Assembly (NCBI RefSeq): GCF_002631185.1
Contig: NZ_PDNU01000003.1
Coordinates: 62,001-126,000, forward strand
DNA from: Teichococcus rhizosphaerae
Lineage (GTDB): Bacteria > Pseudomonadota > Alphaproteobacteria > Acetobacterales > Acetobacteraceae
Direction of reading: 5' to 3'
DNA: 64,000 bases
A program made the translations under genes and the position numbers. Positions 34,918 to 45,062 of this stretch are shown here, in pieces. The number at the start of each line of letters is the position of its first letter. Position 1 is the stretch's first letter. The notes below the pieces were generated by a model, which had not been told where the DNA came from, searched no databases, and saw only the letters and a program-made list of their open reading frames with translations.

Positions 34918-35781
34918 TCAGGCGGGGATGAGGTCCACCGCCACGTTCAGGCTGTGCCGCCCGCCGCCCAGGATGATCCCGCGCAGCGGCGAGATGTCCT
35001 GGAAGTCCCGGCCCCAGCCCAGCACCACATGCTCGTCCCGCACCACCAGGTCGTTGGTGGGGTCGAGGTCCACCCAGCCCGCCTGGGCGCCGAGCCAGGC
35101 GCCCACCCAGGCATGGGACTGATCGGCGCCGAGATGCACCACGCCCCCCGGCGGCGGCAGGGTGCGGATGTAGCCGGACACGTAGCGCGCCGGCAGGCCG
35201 AGCCCGCGCAGCCCGCAGAGCATGAGGTGGGTGAAGTCCTGGCAGACCCCCATGCGCTGCGCCAGCACCTGCCCGACGGGCGTCGCGATGCCGGTGACGC
35301 CGGCGCGGAAGGTGAAGTCGCGGCGGATGCGGCCGTTCAGCTCCAGCAGCGCCGCCAGCACCGGCCGCCCCGGCGTGAAGGACTGCGCCGCGTAGTCCCG
35401 CGCGCCGGCATGCTCGGGCAGCAGGGGGGAGGGGAAGGTGAACTCCGCCACCGCCGCGTCGCGTGCCGCCTCGGCCGCCACCTGCTCCCAGGGCGGCGTC
35501 TGGTCGGCGGGCGGCGGGGCGGGGAAGGCCACCTCGATCTCCGCCTCCGCCACCACCTCGAAGCGGGCATGCGGGCGGTCGAGGAACAGCCAGGTGACGC
35601 GGTTGCCGAAATGGTCCACCGAGGAGGAAACGCGGGCCGGCTCCGGCGCGCAGGCCATCTTCTCCCAGCGCACCCGCTGGTGCGGCAGCGGGCGGGGCGA
35701 GAGGTGCAGCATGTGGCTGGCCATGTCCACCGGCTCGGCATAGCGGTAGGTCGTGGCGTGGCGGATGCGCCAGAGCGTCAC
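34918..35781 (-). CDS. Transglutaminase-like family protein (stand-alone)
   Basis: A 287-residue cytosolic-looking protein with a bacterial transglutaminase N-terminal beta domain (VTLWRIRHATTYRYAEPV) and a transglutaminase-like cysteine-protease core: Cys180 (GVCQDFTHL), His223 (SHAWVGAWL) and Asp240 (WVDLDPTND). No signal peptide. The GTG start overlaps the stop of the ATP-grasp/alpha-E gene (GTGA). Comparative genomics has associated this trio with peptide or amide bond formation and cleavage; the substrate is unknown. Confidence 0.88.
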   Translation of the reverse strand: MTLWRIRHATTYRYAEPVDMASHMLHLSPRPLPHQRVRWEKMACAPEPARVSSSVDHFGNRVTWLFLDRPHARFEVVAEAEIEVAFPAPPPADQTPPWEQVAAEAARDAAVAEFTFPSPLLPEHAGARDYAAQSFTPGRPVLAALLELNGRIRRDFTFRAGVTGIATPVGQVLAQRMGVCQDFTHLMLCGLRGLGLPARYVSGYIRTLPPPGGVVHLGADQSHAWVGAWLGAQAGWVDLDPTNDLVVRDEHVVLGWGRDFQDISPLRGIILGGGRHSLNVAVDLIPA

Positions 35782-38297
35782 GCGGCCCCCCAGAACAGCA
35801 CCGAGGGCTCCTTGGCCATCTCCTGGCCCAGCGACTGCGCGGGCGGCAGCAGCGCGAAGTAGCGGCGGCTGACATGGTCCGACAGTGCGGCGACCTCGCC
35901 CTCCAGCGCGGCCAGGCGCGGGGCGAGCTGCACCGCGGCCAGCGCCGGGTCGTGCGCCGCCTGCACGGCCAGCGGCATCTCCTCCACGGCGGCCAGCAGC
36001 GCCTCGGCCTGCGGCAGCAGGTCCTGCTCCGGGCCGCCGCCGATATCCGCCAGCAGCCGGCCTATGGCGCGAAGCTGGAAGGCGAGCCCGCGCGGGTTGC
36101 CGGGGTCGGCCAGCACCAGGTCCAGCGCCGGCGCGGGCTGCAGCACGCCGAGATAGCGGCTCCGGTAGGTGATGACGCTGTCGCACAACTCCAGCGCCAG
36201 GCGCAGCCCGCCCTCGACGCGGCTGGCCGGCTGGTCCAGCGCGAAGCGGAGCTGGGCGGCGATGCTCTGGGCGCGCTCCACCCGGCGGCCGAGGTCGAGG
36301 AAGGCATGGCCGCCGGCGCGCACCATGTTCTCGGCCGCGGCGCCCGCCACGCCGGCGCAATAGCGCAGCACCCCGGCCAGCGCTTCCTCCAGCCCCTGCG
36401 CGCCACGGTGCTGCGCCGCCGCCTGCACCTGCACGGCGCGCAGCGGCAGGGTGAAGAGGGTGTGGATGTCGCCCGTCAGCCGGTCCCGCACCGCCCCCAC
36501 GAGGCGGGCGATCTCGGCCATCTGCCGGCCCACCGCGCCACCCTCGCGCAGCGAGCGCCACAGCGCGGCCTGCAACGCCGCGCTGGCGGCGCCCCCGGGC
36601 GTTTCCTCGGCCGGCACCAGCCCGGCATGGCGCAGCGCGGCCGAGAGCGCCGCCAGCTCGGCGAACTCGCGCGGCAGCAGCGGGTCGCGCTCCAGCCGGG
36701 CCAGCGCCGCGCGCATCAGCCGCGCCGCGCCTTCCAGCCGCTCCACATGGCGGCCCAGCCAGAACATGTTGTCGGCCACGCGGGAGGGCAGCTCGCCCGC
36801 GGCGCGGCGGATCGGCAGGGGCTGGCGGGGCAGAGCGGCGGGGCCCAGGATCTCGGCGCCCTCCTCGGCCAGCACCCACACATCCTTGGCCAACCCATCC
36901 TGCGGCAGGCGGCCGGTCAGTTCCCCCGGGCCGCCCGGCACGCGCGCCAGGCCACCGGGCATCGCCTGCCACTCCGCCCCGTCCTGCGCCAGGAACAGGC
37001 GCAGGATCACCGGGCGGGGGGAGAGCCGCTCGCCATCGGCGCAGGGGGCCACGGAGGGCGGCATGTCGCGCGTCGCGGCCCAGTCCTGCGGGCGCTCGGC
37101 CAGGCGGCGCAGCAGCGCCTCCCGCGCCGCCTCCGGCATGAGCGCCGGGTGCTGGGCGGGGGCGCCGCCGTCGAAGGCGGGGCGCAGCAGCCATTCCCCG
37201 GGCGCGCGCAGCACCATCTCCAGCGTGCCGGGGCTGGCGAGCCAGTGCGTCTCCACCGAGGGCAGCAGCAGCGCCTCGCCCAGCAGGCGGCGGCAAAGCT
37301 CCGGCAGCAGGGCGGCCAGCGCCGGCGCCTCCACCATGCCGCAGCCGGGGGCGTTGACGATGCGCACCGCGCCGTTGCGCGCCGCGTCCATCAGCCCCGG
37401 CACGCCGCCATGGCCGCCGAACTCCAGCGGGTCGAGCTGGCGCCCGTCCATCCGGCGCAGCAGCACGTCCACCGGCTGCAGGCCGCGCAGCGTCTTGAGG
37501 AACAGGGCGCCGTTGCGCGCCGTCAGGTCGCCCGGCTCCACCAGCGCGCAGGACAGCTCGCCCGCCAGCAGCACATGCTCGAACCAGAGCGGGTGGTGAA
37601 CCCCCGGCGTCAGCAGGGCAAGGGCGGCATTGCCCGGCCCGCGCGGCGAAAGGCGCTGCAGCGCGTCCTGCCAGCGGTCGAAGAAGGGGCGCAGCGGGCG
37701 CACCTGCTGGCCGCGGAACAGCCCGGGCACCACCCGCGCCAGTATGCGCCGGTTCTCCTGCGCGTGGCCGATGCCGGCGGCGCGGCTGGTGCGGTCGGCC
37801 AGCACGCGCCAGCCGCCATCCGCCGCGCGCAGCAGGTCGGCGGCGTAGGTGGTCAGCAGCGGGCCGGCGGGGGGGCGGTCCGCGGCGCGGCAGGGGCGCA
37901 GAAAGGCCGGGTTGGCGAAGACCAGCGCCGGCGGCACCAGCCCCTCGGCGAGCAGCGATTGCGGGCCGTAGAAATCGAGCAGCAGCCGCTCCAGCAGCCG
38001 GGCGCGCTGCGCCAGCCCCTCGGCCAGGGCGGCGAACTCGCGCGCCGGCAGCGGCAGCGGCACCGGGTCGCAGCGCCAGGCGCGGCCGGGCCGCGCGGCG
38101 CCGGGCAGCAGCGAGACGACCCCCTCATCCTCGAAGGCGCGGTCCAGCCGCCGCACCGCCTCGCCGATGCCGCGGCCGGCATAGTCCTGCGGCAGGTCGG
38201 AGAACGCGGCCAGCACCCGCCGCCAATGCGGGCGCACATGGCCATGGCCGTCCACCATCTCGTCGGGCGCGGAAGGGTGGGGGAGGGGGGCGTTCAC
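35778..38297 (-). CDS. Circularly permuted ATP-grasp (type 2) – alpha-E domain fusion
   Basis: An 839-residue fusion. Residues 1 to about 485 match the DUF404/DUF407 circularly permuted ATP-grasp domain (YGPQSLLAEGLVPPALVFANPAFLRPC, NAPGCGMVEAPAL, LRPAFDGG), and about 505-839 match the all-helical alpha-E (DUF403) domain (RVADNMFWLGRHVERLE, FLDLGRRVERA, RSRYLG). Many bacteria encode the two parts as separate neighbours. The ATP-grasp fold predicts ATP-dependent amide ligation. It sits 13 nt after the DUF2126 gene and overlaps the transglutaminase gene, so the three act together; the product of the ligation is unknown. Confidence 0.9.
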   Translation of the reverse strand: MNAPLPHPSAPDEMVDGHGHVRPHWRRVLAAFSDLPQDYAGRGIGEAVRRLDRAFEDEGVVSLLPGAARPGRAWRCDPVPLPLPAREFAALAEGLAQRARLLERLLLDFYGPQSLLAEGLVPPALVFANPAFLRPCRAADRPPAGPLLTTYAADLLRAADGGWRVLADRTSRAAGIGHAQENRRILARVVPGLFRGQQVRPLRPFFDRWQDALQRLSPRGPGNAALALLTPGVHHPLWFEHVLLAGELSCALVEPGDLTARNGALFLKTLRGLQPVDVLLRRMDGRQLDPLEFGGHGGVPGLMDAARNGAVRIVNAPGCGMVEAPALAALLPELCRRLLGEALLLPSVETHWLASPGTLEMVLRAPGEWLLRPAFDGGAPAQHPALMPEAAREALLRRLAERPQDWAATRDMPPSVAPCADGERLSPRPVILRLFLAQDGAEWQAMPGGLARVPGGPGELTGRLPQDGLAKDVWVLAEEGAEILGPAALPRQPLPIRRAAGELPSRVADNMFWLGRHVERLEGAARLMRAALARLERDPLLPREFAELAALSAALRHAGLVPAEETPGGAASAALQAALWRSLREGGAVGRQMAEIARLVGAVRDRLTGDIHTLFTLPLRAVQVQAAAQHRGAQGLEEALAGVLRYCAGVAGAAAENMVRAGGHAFLDLGRRVERAQSIAAQLRFALDQPASRVEGGLRLALELCDSVITYRSRYLGVLQPAPALDLVLADPGNPRGLAFQLRAIGRLLADIGGGPEQDLLPQAEALLAAVEEMPLAVQAAHDPALAAVQLAPRLAALEGEVAALSDHVSRRYFALLPPAQSLGQEMAKEPSVLFWGAA

Positions 38298-38310
38298 CCC
38301 GCTCCCGGTA

Positions 38311-41300
38311 TCACGCGAGGCGCCGCAGGTCGAGCGTCCGCCGCAGCTCCGGCGCGTCCACCCGCAGCGGCGCCGCGCCCGCCCCCTCGCCGCCGGCGCT
38401 GTGGCCGAAGGGGAAGAAGCGGGCGCGCCGCCGCGCCTCTGCCTCGTTGGCGTTGACGGGGAAGCGCTCGTAGTTGCGCCCGCCCGGATGCGCCACGTGG
38501 TGGCTGAAGCCGCCGAGGGAGCGGCCCGTCCAGCTGTCCCACAGGTCGAAGGTGAGCGGCGCCTGGGAGCGGATGGCGGGGTGCAGGGCGGAGGGCGGCG
38601 ACCAGGCCTTGAAGCGGACGCCGCCCACGAACTCGGCGGCGCGGCCGGTGGGGGCCATGGGCAGGGCGTGGCCGTTCACCGCCAGGATGAATCGCTCGGG
38701 CGCGAAGCCGGTGGCGCGCAATTGCAGGCGCTCGGTGCTGCTGTCCACATAGCGGGCGGTGCCGGAGGCGGTGCTTTCCTCGCCCAGCACGTGCCAGGGC
38801 TCCAGCGCGTGGCGCAGCTCCAGCGCCACCCCGTGCATGGAAACCTCGCCCACCAGCGGGAAGCGGAACGCGAAGTGCGGGTCGAACCACGCCTTCTCCA
38901 GCGGCGCGCCGAGGCCGCGGAGCTCCTCGATGGCGTCGGCGAAGTCCTGCTCCGCGTAGTGCGGCAGCATGAAGTCGTCATGCAGGCGGCTGCCCCAGCG
39001 CACCAGCCGCCGCTCATAGGGGGTGCGCCAGAAGGCGGCTACGGCCGCGCGCATCAGCAGCATCTGCGCCGCCGACATGCGCGGGCTGGGCGGCATCTCG
39101 AAGGCGCGGAACTCCACCAGGCCGCGCCGGCCGGCGCTGCTGTCCGGCGAGTACATCTTGTCGATGCAGAACTCGGTGCGGTGGGTGTTGCCGGTCATGT
39201 CCGCCAGGATGTTGCGGAACAGCCGGTCGGTCAGCCAGGGCGGCACCTCCTGGAAGGGCCTCACCTGCTGGAAGGCGATCTCCAGCTCGTTCAGCGCGTC
39301 CTGCCGCGCCTCGTCGATGCGCGGGTGCTGGCTGGTGGGGCCGATGAACAGGCCGGAGAACAGGAAGGAGAGGCTCGGATGGTTGTGCCAGAAGCCGAGC
39401 AGCGACTTCAGCAGGTCGGGGCGGCGCAGGAAGGGGCTTTCCTCCACCGAGGCGCCGCCCATCACCACATGGTTGCCGCCCCCCGTGCCGACATGCCGCC
39501 CGTCCAGCATGAACTTCTCGGCCGCCAGCCCTTCCTCGCGCGCCAGGGCGTAGAGCTGCTCGGTGCGCTCCACATGCTCGGCCCAGGAATGGGAGGGATG
39601 GATGTTCACCTCGATCACGCCCGGATCGGGGGTGACGGAGAAGTGCAGCAGCCGCGGGTCGGAGGGCGGGCCGTAGCCTTCCAGCACCACCTTCCGCCCC
39701 TGCGCGGCGGCGGTGTCCTCGATGGCGGCGGTCAGCTCCAGCCAGTCCTCCACCATCTGGAGCGGCGGGTAGAACACATGGATCTTGCCTTCCCGCGCCT
39801 CGACGGTCAGCGCGGTGCGGACGAGGTCCGGCTCCTGCCGCCCGACCGCCGGCGCTTCCCGCCGGGGCGGCGTCCGCCGCAGCGCGGCGGCGGAAGGCAG
39901 CGGGCCTTCCGGCGTGGGGGCGGGGCCGGGATGGGGGCCGGGAAAGGGCTGGTGGCGCAGCGGGTGGCCGGGCGCCCCTTCGGCGGGTTCCGGCGCGCCG
40001 GGCAGGGAAGGCTGGGCGTGCAGCGCCCGGGCGGGCGGCAGGGGGCCGCGCGGGGCGAAGGGGTCGCGCTCGAACCCGGCGGGGATGCTGGCGGGATCGG
40101 CCCAGGGCAGGCTTTCCAGCGGCAGGCGGAAGCCGATCGGCGAATCGCCGGGGATCAGGAAGATCGGGTCGTCCTGGCGGAACAACCACAGCCCGCTTTC
40201 CCAGCCCTGCCCGCCGGAGGCGCGGCGCAGCGGCAGCACATGGCCCGCCGCGGCCGCCAGCCCCTGGCCGAACACCCTGGCAAGCCGCGCGCGCTCCAGC
40301 GGGTCCCGCAGCTTCGAATCCTCGGCGACGACATTGGCGGGGAGGCGCTTCTCCCTCCACAGGTAGTGGTGGATGTCCTCATGCGCCGGCTGGACGTAGT
40401 CCCCGGACAGGCCCAGCCGGGCGGCCAGCGCGCGGGCGAAGGCGCCGGCATCCTGCGCCGTGGCGTCGTCCGTGTCGTCGTCGGAGGCGAGGCGGGCGGG
40501 GTCGAGCCAGACCGGCTCGCCATCCGCGCGCCAATAGGCGTTCAGCGCCCAGCGGGGCAGCTGCTCGCCGGGGTAGTGCTTGCCCATGGCGTGCTGCACG
40601 GCCGCGCCCGGCGCCCAGAGCGGCAGCAGCCGGTTCAGCAGCCGGTTGGCGTGGCGCCGCTTGGTGGGGCCGAGCGCGGCGGTGTTCCATTCCGGCGCCT
40701 CCTGGTCCGTGGCGCTGACGAAGGTGGGCTCGCCGCCCATGGTCAGCCGCACGCCGCCCTCCGCGAGCTGCGCGTCCACCGCCTCGCCCGCCGCCTGGAT
40801 GGCGGCCCAGGCCGCCTCCGAATAGGGCTTGGTGACGCGCGGCGTCTCGCGGATGCGGCGCACGCCCATGCCGAAGTCGAAGGTCACCTCCGCCTTGCTC
40901 ATCAGCCCGGAGATCGGGGCGGCGGATTGCGGCTCCGGCGTCGCCGCCAGCGGGATGTGGCCCTCGCCCGCCATCAGGCCGGAGGTGGCGTCGAGCCCCA
41001 CCCAGCCGGCGCCGGGGAGATAGACCTCGGCCCAGGCGTGCAGGTCGGTGAAGTCGGCCGCCGGGCCCTCGGGGCCGTCCAGCGGCTTCTGGTCGGCGAC
41101 GAGCTGGATCAGGTAGCCCGACACGAAGCGCGCGGCGTAGCCCAGGTTGCGCAGGATCTGCACCAGCAGCCAGGCGCTGTCGCGGCAGGAGCCGCGGGCC
41201 TCCTCCAGCGTCTGCTCCGGGGTCCAGACGCCCGGCTCCATGCGCACCACATAGGAGACGCGCTGGCCGACGAGCTGGTTCAGCCGCATCAGCATGTCCA

Positions 41301-41724
41301 CCGTGCCCTGGCGCTCGCGCGGCACCTCGTCCAGCAGCGCCCGCAGCAGCGGCCCCGGCGCCTCCGTCCGGCGGAAGGGCGCCAGCTCCTGCTCCAGCAC
41401 CGGGTCGTAGGCGAAGGGCCACTGCTCCGCCTCGGGCTCCAGGAAGAAGTCGAAGGGGTTGATGGTGGCCATGTCGGCCACGAGGTCCACCGTCACCTCG
41501 AAGTGCCGCACCGCCTCGAGGAACACCACGCGGGCGAGGAAATTGCCCTGCGGGTCCTGCTGCCAGTTCAGGAAGTGCGGCCTGGGCGAGACCTGCAGGG
41601 CATAGGACAGGATCGGCGTGCGCGCATGGGGCGCGGGCCGCAGCCGGATGGTCTGGGGCCCCAGGGTGACGGGGCGGTCATAGACGTAGCGGGTGCGGTG
41701 CGTCAGCGCGACATGTATGGACAT
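38311..41724 (-). CDS. DUF2126 domain protein with N-terminal transglutaminase
   Basis: A 1137-residue protein. Residues 1-290 are a transglutaminase module with Cys180 (GSCRDSAW), His229 (LHAWAEVYL) and Asp245 (GLDATSG); the remaining 800 or so residues are DUF2126, including MGGEPTFVSATD, WRADGEPVWLDP, VEVNIHPSHSW, FMLDGRHVGTGGGNHVVMGG and an RAFEMPPSPRM segment that resembles a glutamine-synthetase/COOH-NH2-ligase-like fold. The linker around residues 600-660 is Pro/Ala-rich. The ATG MSIHVALTHRTRY fits homologues. It heads the operon with the ATP-grasp/alpha-E fusion and a second transglutaminase. Its biochemical role is not established. Confidence 0.9.
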   Translation of the reverse strand: MSIHVALTHRTRYVYDRPVTLGPQTIRLRPAPHARTPILSYALQVSPRPHFLNWQQDPQGNFLARVVFLEAVRHFEVTVDLVADMATINPFDFFLEPEAEQWPFAYDPVLEQELAPFRRTEAPGPLLRALLDEVPRERQGTVDMLMRLNQLVGQRVSYVVRMEPGVWTPEQTLEEARGSCRDSAWLLVQILRNLGYAARFVSGYLIQLVADQKPLDGPEGPAADFTDLHAWAEVYLPGAGWVGLDATSGLMAGEGHIPLAATPEPQSAAPISGLMSKAEVTFDFGMGVRRIRETPRVTKPYSEAAWAAIQAAGEAVDAQLAEGGVRLTMGGEPTFVSATDQEAPEWNTAALGPTKRRHANRLLNRLLPLWAPGAAVQHAMGKHYPGEQLPRWALNAYWRADGEPVWLDPARLASDDDTDDATAQDAGAFARALAARLGLSGDYVQPAHEDIHHYLWREKRLPANVVAEDSKLRDPLERARLARVFGQGLAAAAGHVLPLRRASGGQGWESGLWLFRQDDPIFLIPGDSPIGFRLPLESLPWADPASIPAGFERDPFAPRGPLPPARALHAQPSLPGAPEPAEGAPGHPLRHQPFPGPHPGPAPTPEGPLPSAAALRRTPPRREAPAVGRQEPDLVRTALTVEAREGKIHVFYPPLQMVEDWLELTAAIEDTAAAQGRKVVLEGYGPPSDPRLLHFSVTPDPGVIEVNIHPSHSWAEHVERTEQLYALAREEGLAAEKFMLDGRHVGTGGGNHVVMGGASVEESPFLRRPDLLKSLLGFWHNHPSLSFLFSGLFIGPTSQHPRIDEARQDALNELEIAFQQVRPFQEVPPWLTDRLFRNILADMTGNTHRTEFCIDKMYSPDSSAGRRGLVEFRAFEMPPSPRMSAAQMLLMRAAVAAFWRTPYERRLVRWGSRLHDDFMLPHYAEQDFADAIEELRGLGAPLEKAWFDPHFAFRFPLVGEVSMHGVALELRHALEPWHVLGEESTASGTARYVDSSTERLQLRATGFAPERFILAVNGHALPMAPTGRAAEFVGGVRFKAWSPPSALHPAIRSQAPLTFDLWDSWTGRSLGGFSHHVAHPGGRNYERFPVNANEAEARRRARFFPFGHSAGGEGAGAAPLRVDAPELRRTLDLRRLA

Positions 41725-41857
41725 GCGAGATCCCGGCAATCGTTCCTGCGGCGCAGCATAGACCGCGCTTGCCACCGCTTGGAACGGCCAGCATCGCCCG
41801 GGCGCCCGCCTGTGACGGCCTGCCCCCGGTTGTGCGCCCCGGTCTGCCCGGCCCGGC

Positions 41858-42412
41858 TCAATCGGTGCCGCCAGCGCGCCGGGCGATCTCGGCGGCCGCG
41901 GCATTGGCGGCGGTGGAGGTTTCGGGCAGCCGGGGCAGGCTGGCCAGCAGGCCCAGCGTGCCGGGCCCGTCCTGGCGGAAGCCCGGCTGCTCCAGCGCCC
42001 GCGGCGCCAGGGAGGCGCGGCCGGTTTCCAGCGCGTCCGCCGCCTGCAGCAGTGCCGCCACCACCAGGGCGGGCGGCGCGCCCTGCTCGATGCCGAGCCG
42101 TGCCCGCACCGCCGCGCGCGCCCGGCCGAGCAGGGCCACCACGTCGGGCGGGGTCTCTGGCGACCAGTAGGGATCCCGCGCCAGGCCGTCGGTCAGGATC
42201 TCGAGATCGGCGACGGCCAGGGCGGCACGGCCGGGCTGCCCCTGCCAGCGCGACAGGTCGCCGAACTCCCAGGGCGCGCGCAGCGCCGCGCTGTGGATAC
42301 GGTCGCCGAAGCCGACCTCGTAGCCGCCGATGCGGTAGTCCGTGCCTTGGCCACCCGCGCAGGCGGCGAGCAGGGGAAGGGCGAGGAGGGCGAGGGCGTG
42401 GCGGCGTTGCAT
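41858..42412 (-). CDS. Putative lipoprotein
   Basis: A 184-residue protein with a lipoprotein signal peptide (MQRRHALALLALPLLAAC, lipidated Cys18). The mature part is mostly helical with Trp-rich segments (RAPWEFGDLSRWQGQP, YWSPETPPDVV) and no motif I recognise. It is transcribed toward the DUF2126 gene but with a 133-bp gap, and away from hisZ. Outer-membrane attachment is probable from the Ala-Gly after the Cys; function unknown. Confidence 0.7.
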   Translation of the reverse strand: MQRRHALALLALPLLAACAGGQGTDYRIGGYEVGFGDRIHSAALRAPWEFGDLSRWQGQPGRAALAVADLEILTDGLARDPYWSPETPPDVVALLGRARAAVRARLGIEQGAPPALVVAALLQAADALETGRASLAPRALEQPGFRQDGPGTLGLLASLPRLPETSTAANAAAAEIARRAGGTD

Positions 42413-42612
42413 GCCCCGGCAGATAAGGCGCCGCTCCCGCCGGGCCAGGGGCGGCGCGGAGAAGGGCGCTTCACGCTGCCGCGCGCCGCCCGGATTTCGC
42501 CCGCCACGCCCCGGCGCGACGATCCGCCCTTGCCGCCGCCGCCTTGCGCTGCCACACAGCCGCCGTTTGCCTCTGACCCCGCGCCACGCCCGGCGCCCCG
42601 GCCTCCGGAACC

Positions 42613-43758
42613 ATGACCGAAGACCTGCCCAGCCCCGCCCTGCTGCCCTCTGGCCTTTCCGACCTGCTGCCCCCCGAGGCGGCACGGGAGGCCGCGTTGG
42701 TGGAGGCCATGCTCGCGGTCTTCGCCGGTCATGGCTATGAGCGGGTGAAGCCGCCGCTCCTGGAATTCGAGGACAGCCTGCTGGCCGGCTCGGGCGCCGC
42801 CGTGGCCGAGCAGACCTTTCGGCTGATGGACCCGGGCAGCCACCGCATGATGGGGCTGCGCGCCGACACCACGCCGCAGGTGGCGCGCATCGCCGCCACC
42901 CGCCTGGCCGACGTGCCGCGCCCGCTGCGCCTGTCCTATTCCGGGCAGGTGCTGCGCGTGCAGGGCAACCAGCTGGCACCCGAGCGGCAGATCCCGCAGG
43001 CCGGCATCGAGCTGATCGGCGCCGACAGCGCCGAGGCGGATGCGGAGGTGGCGCTGCTCGGCGTCGAGGCGCTGGCGGCGGTGGGCATCGGCTCGCCGAG
43101 CCTCGACATCACGCTTCCCACCATGGCGCCCGCCCTGCTGGACGCCGCCGGCGTGCAGGGCGACCTCCGCCGCCGCCTCGCCCGCGCGCTGGACCGCAAG
43201 GATGCCGCCGCGGTGGCCGAGCTCGCCGCCATCGCCGGGCCGCCCGCCATCGGGCTGGCCGCGCTGCTCACCGCCGCCGGGCCCGCCGACCGCGCGCTGG
43301 AGGCCCTGCGCGAGGCGGAGCTGCCCCCCGAGGCGCGCGCCATCGCCGACAATGCCGCGGCCATCGTCGCCGCCATCCGCGCCCGTGCGCCGGCCTTGCG
43401 CATCACGCTGGACCCGGTGGAGTTCCGCGGGCTGCAGTACCATGTGGGCGTGGCCTTCACCCTGTATGGCCCCGGCAACACGGGGGAGCTGGCGCGCGGC
43501 GGCCGCTACCGCAGCGGCGAGGAGCCGGCCACCGGCATGACGCTCTACCCCGATGCCGTGCGCCGCGCGGCGCCCGCCACGCCGGCCGCGCCGCGGGTCT
43601 TCATTCCGCTGGGGGCCGACCCGGCGGCGGCCGCGCGGCTGCGCGCCCAAGGTTTCATCACGGTGGCGGCGCTTTCGGCCGCCGACACGCCGCGGCAGCT
43701 CCGCTGCGGCCACATCCTGCGCGGCCACGACGCCGCGCCGATCGAGGAGATTGCTTGA
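42613..43758 (+). CDS. hisZ: ATP phosphoribosyltransferase regulatory subunit
   Basis: HisRS-like paralogue that forms a hetero-octamer with the short HisG and regulates the first step of histidine biosynthesis. The 381 residues keep the class II aaRS core shape ([57 protein letters not shown]), but lack the anticodon-binding domain. Its stop overlaps a TTG just ahead of purA; hisZ-purA adjacency is common in alphaproteobacteria. hisG is not in this window. Confidence 0.93.
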   Translation: MTEDLPSPALLPSGLSDLLPPEAAREAALVEAMLAVFAGHGYERVKPPLLEFEDSLLAGSGAAVAEQTFRLMDPGSHRMMGLRADTTPQVARIAATRLADVPRPLRLSYSGQVLRVQGNQLAPERQIPQAGIELIGADSAEADAEVALLGVEALAAVGIGSPSLDITLPTMAPALLDAAGVQGDLRRRLARALDRKDAAAVAELAAIAGPPAIGLAALLTAAGPADRALEALREAELPPEARAIADNAAAIVAAIRARAPALRITLDPVEFRGLQYHVGVAFTLYGPGNTGELARGGRYRSGEEPATGMTLYPDAVRRAAPATPAAPRVFIPLGADPAAAARLRAQGFITVAALSAADTPRQLRCGHILRGHDAAPIEEIA

Positions 43759-43760
43759 CC

Positions 43761-45050
43761 ATGGCCAATGTCGCCGTGATCGGCGCCCAGTGGGGCGACG
43801 AAGGCAAGGGCAAGGTTGTCGACTGGCTGGCCAGCCGGGCCGACGTGGTCGTCCGCTTCCAGGGCGGGCACAATGCCGGCCACACGCTGGTGGTGGGCAA
43901 CCAGACCTACAAGCTGAGCCTGCTGCCCTCGGGCGTGGTGCGCGGCAAGCTGGGCGTCATCGGCAACGGCGTGGTGCTGGACCCGGACGCGCTGCTCTCC
44001 GAGATCTCCCGCGTGCGGGGGCAGGGGCTGGATGTCGGCCCGCACAATTTGCGCATCGCCGAGAACGTGCCGCTGATCCTGCCGCTGCACCCGGCGATCG
44101 ACAAGGCGCGCGAGGAAGCCCGCGGCGAGGCCAAGATCGGCACCACCGGGCGCGGCATCGGCCCCGCCTATGAGGACAAGGTGGCGCGCCGCGCCATCCG
44201 GCTCTGCGACCTGGCCGAGCCGGAGACGCTCTCGGCCAAGCTCGACGAGCTGCTGCTGCACCACAACACGCTGCTCAAGGGCCTGGGCGCTGCCACCTTC
44301 GAGAAGCAGGAGCTGCTGGACAAGCTGGTGGCGCTGGCGCCGAAGCTGCTGCCCTATGCCGAGGCGGTGTGGGAGCGGCTGGACGAGGCCCGCCACGGCA
44401 ACAAGCGCGTGCTGTTCGAGGGCGCGCAGGCGGTGATGCTGGACGTGGACCACGGCACCTATCCGTTCGTCACCTCCTCCAACACGGTGGCGGGCAACGC
44501 GGCGGCGGGCGCGGGCATCGGGCCGCACGGCATCGGCACCGTGCTCGGCATCGCCAAGGCCTACACCACCCGCGTGGGCTCCGGGCCCTTCCCGACCGAG
44601 CTGTTCGACGATGTGGGCAAGCGCCTGGGCGAGCGGGGCCGCGAGTTCGGCACCGTCACCGGCCGCCCGCGCCGCTGTGGCTGGTTCGATGCCTGCCTGG
44701 TGCGCCAGGCGGTGAAGGTGGGCGGCATCCAGGGCCTGGCGCTGACCAAGCTCGACGTGCTGGACGGGCTGGAAGAGCTCAAGATCTGCACCGGCTACCG
44801 GATCGAGGGCGAGGTGGTGAAGCGCCTGCCCGCCGCGCTGGGCGCCCAGGCCAAGGCCGAGCCGATCTACGAGACGCTGGAAGGCTGGACCCAGTCCACC
44901 CAGGGCGCGCGTTCCTGGGCCGAGCTGCCGGCGACCGCCATCAAGTACGTCAAGCGCATCGAGGAGCTGGTGGAGGCGCCGGTGACGCTGCTCTCCACCT
45001 CGCCGGAGCGCGACGACACCATCCTGGTGAGCGACCCGTTCGCGGGGTGA
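43761..45050 (+). CDS. purA: Adenylosuccinate synthetase
   Basis: Joins IMP and aspartate with GTP to form adenylosuccinate in AMP synthesis. The 429 residues contain the GTP-binding QWGDEGKGK near the N-terminus, [44 protein letters not shown] and the C-terminal [10 protein letters not shown]. The ATG two bases after the hisZ stop is preferred over an overlapping TTG. It is in one operon with hisZ. Confidence 0.97.
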   Translation: MANVAVIGAQWGDEGKGKVVDWLASRADVVVRFQGGHNAGHTLVVGNQTYKLSLLPSGVVRGKLGVIGNGVVLDPDALLSEISRVRGQGLDVGPHNLRIAENVPLILPLHPAIDKAREEARGEAKIGTTGRGIGPAYEDKVARRAIRLCDLAEPETLSAKLDELLLHHNTLLKGLGAATFEKQELLDKLVALAPKLLPYAEAVWERLDEARHGNKRVLFEGAQAVMLDVDHGTYPFVTSSNTVAGNAAAGAGIGPHGIGTVLGIAKAYTTRVGSGPFPTELFDDVGKRLGERGREFGTVTGRPRRCGWFDACLVRQAVKVGGIQGLALTKLDVLDGLEELKICTGYRIEGEVVKRLPAALGAQAKAEPIYETLEGWTQSTQGARSWAELPATAIKYVKRIEELVEAPVTLLSTSPERDDTILVSDPFAG

Positions 45051-45062
45051 CGCGGTAGAAGG

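Noticed and set aside
41725-41857. Possible small gene between DUF2126 and the lipoprotein gene
   Set aside because: No convincing start codon with ribosome binding site and no family resemblance in 133 bp; treated as intergenic promoter region.
38401-42426. A 1341-codon open frame on the plus strand opposite the DUF2126 gene
   Set aside because: It is an antisense shadow of high-GC codon bias; its translation is low-complexity (His/Arg/Gly/Ala-rich) and matches no family, whereas the minus strand encodes a clear DUF2126 protein.
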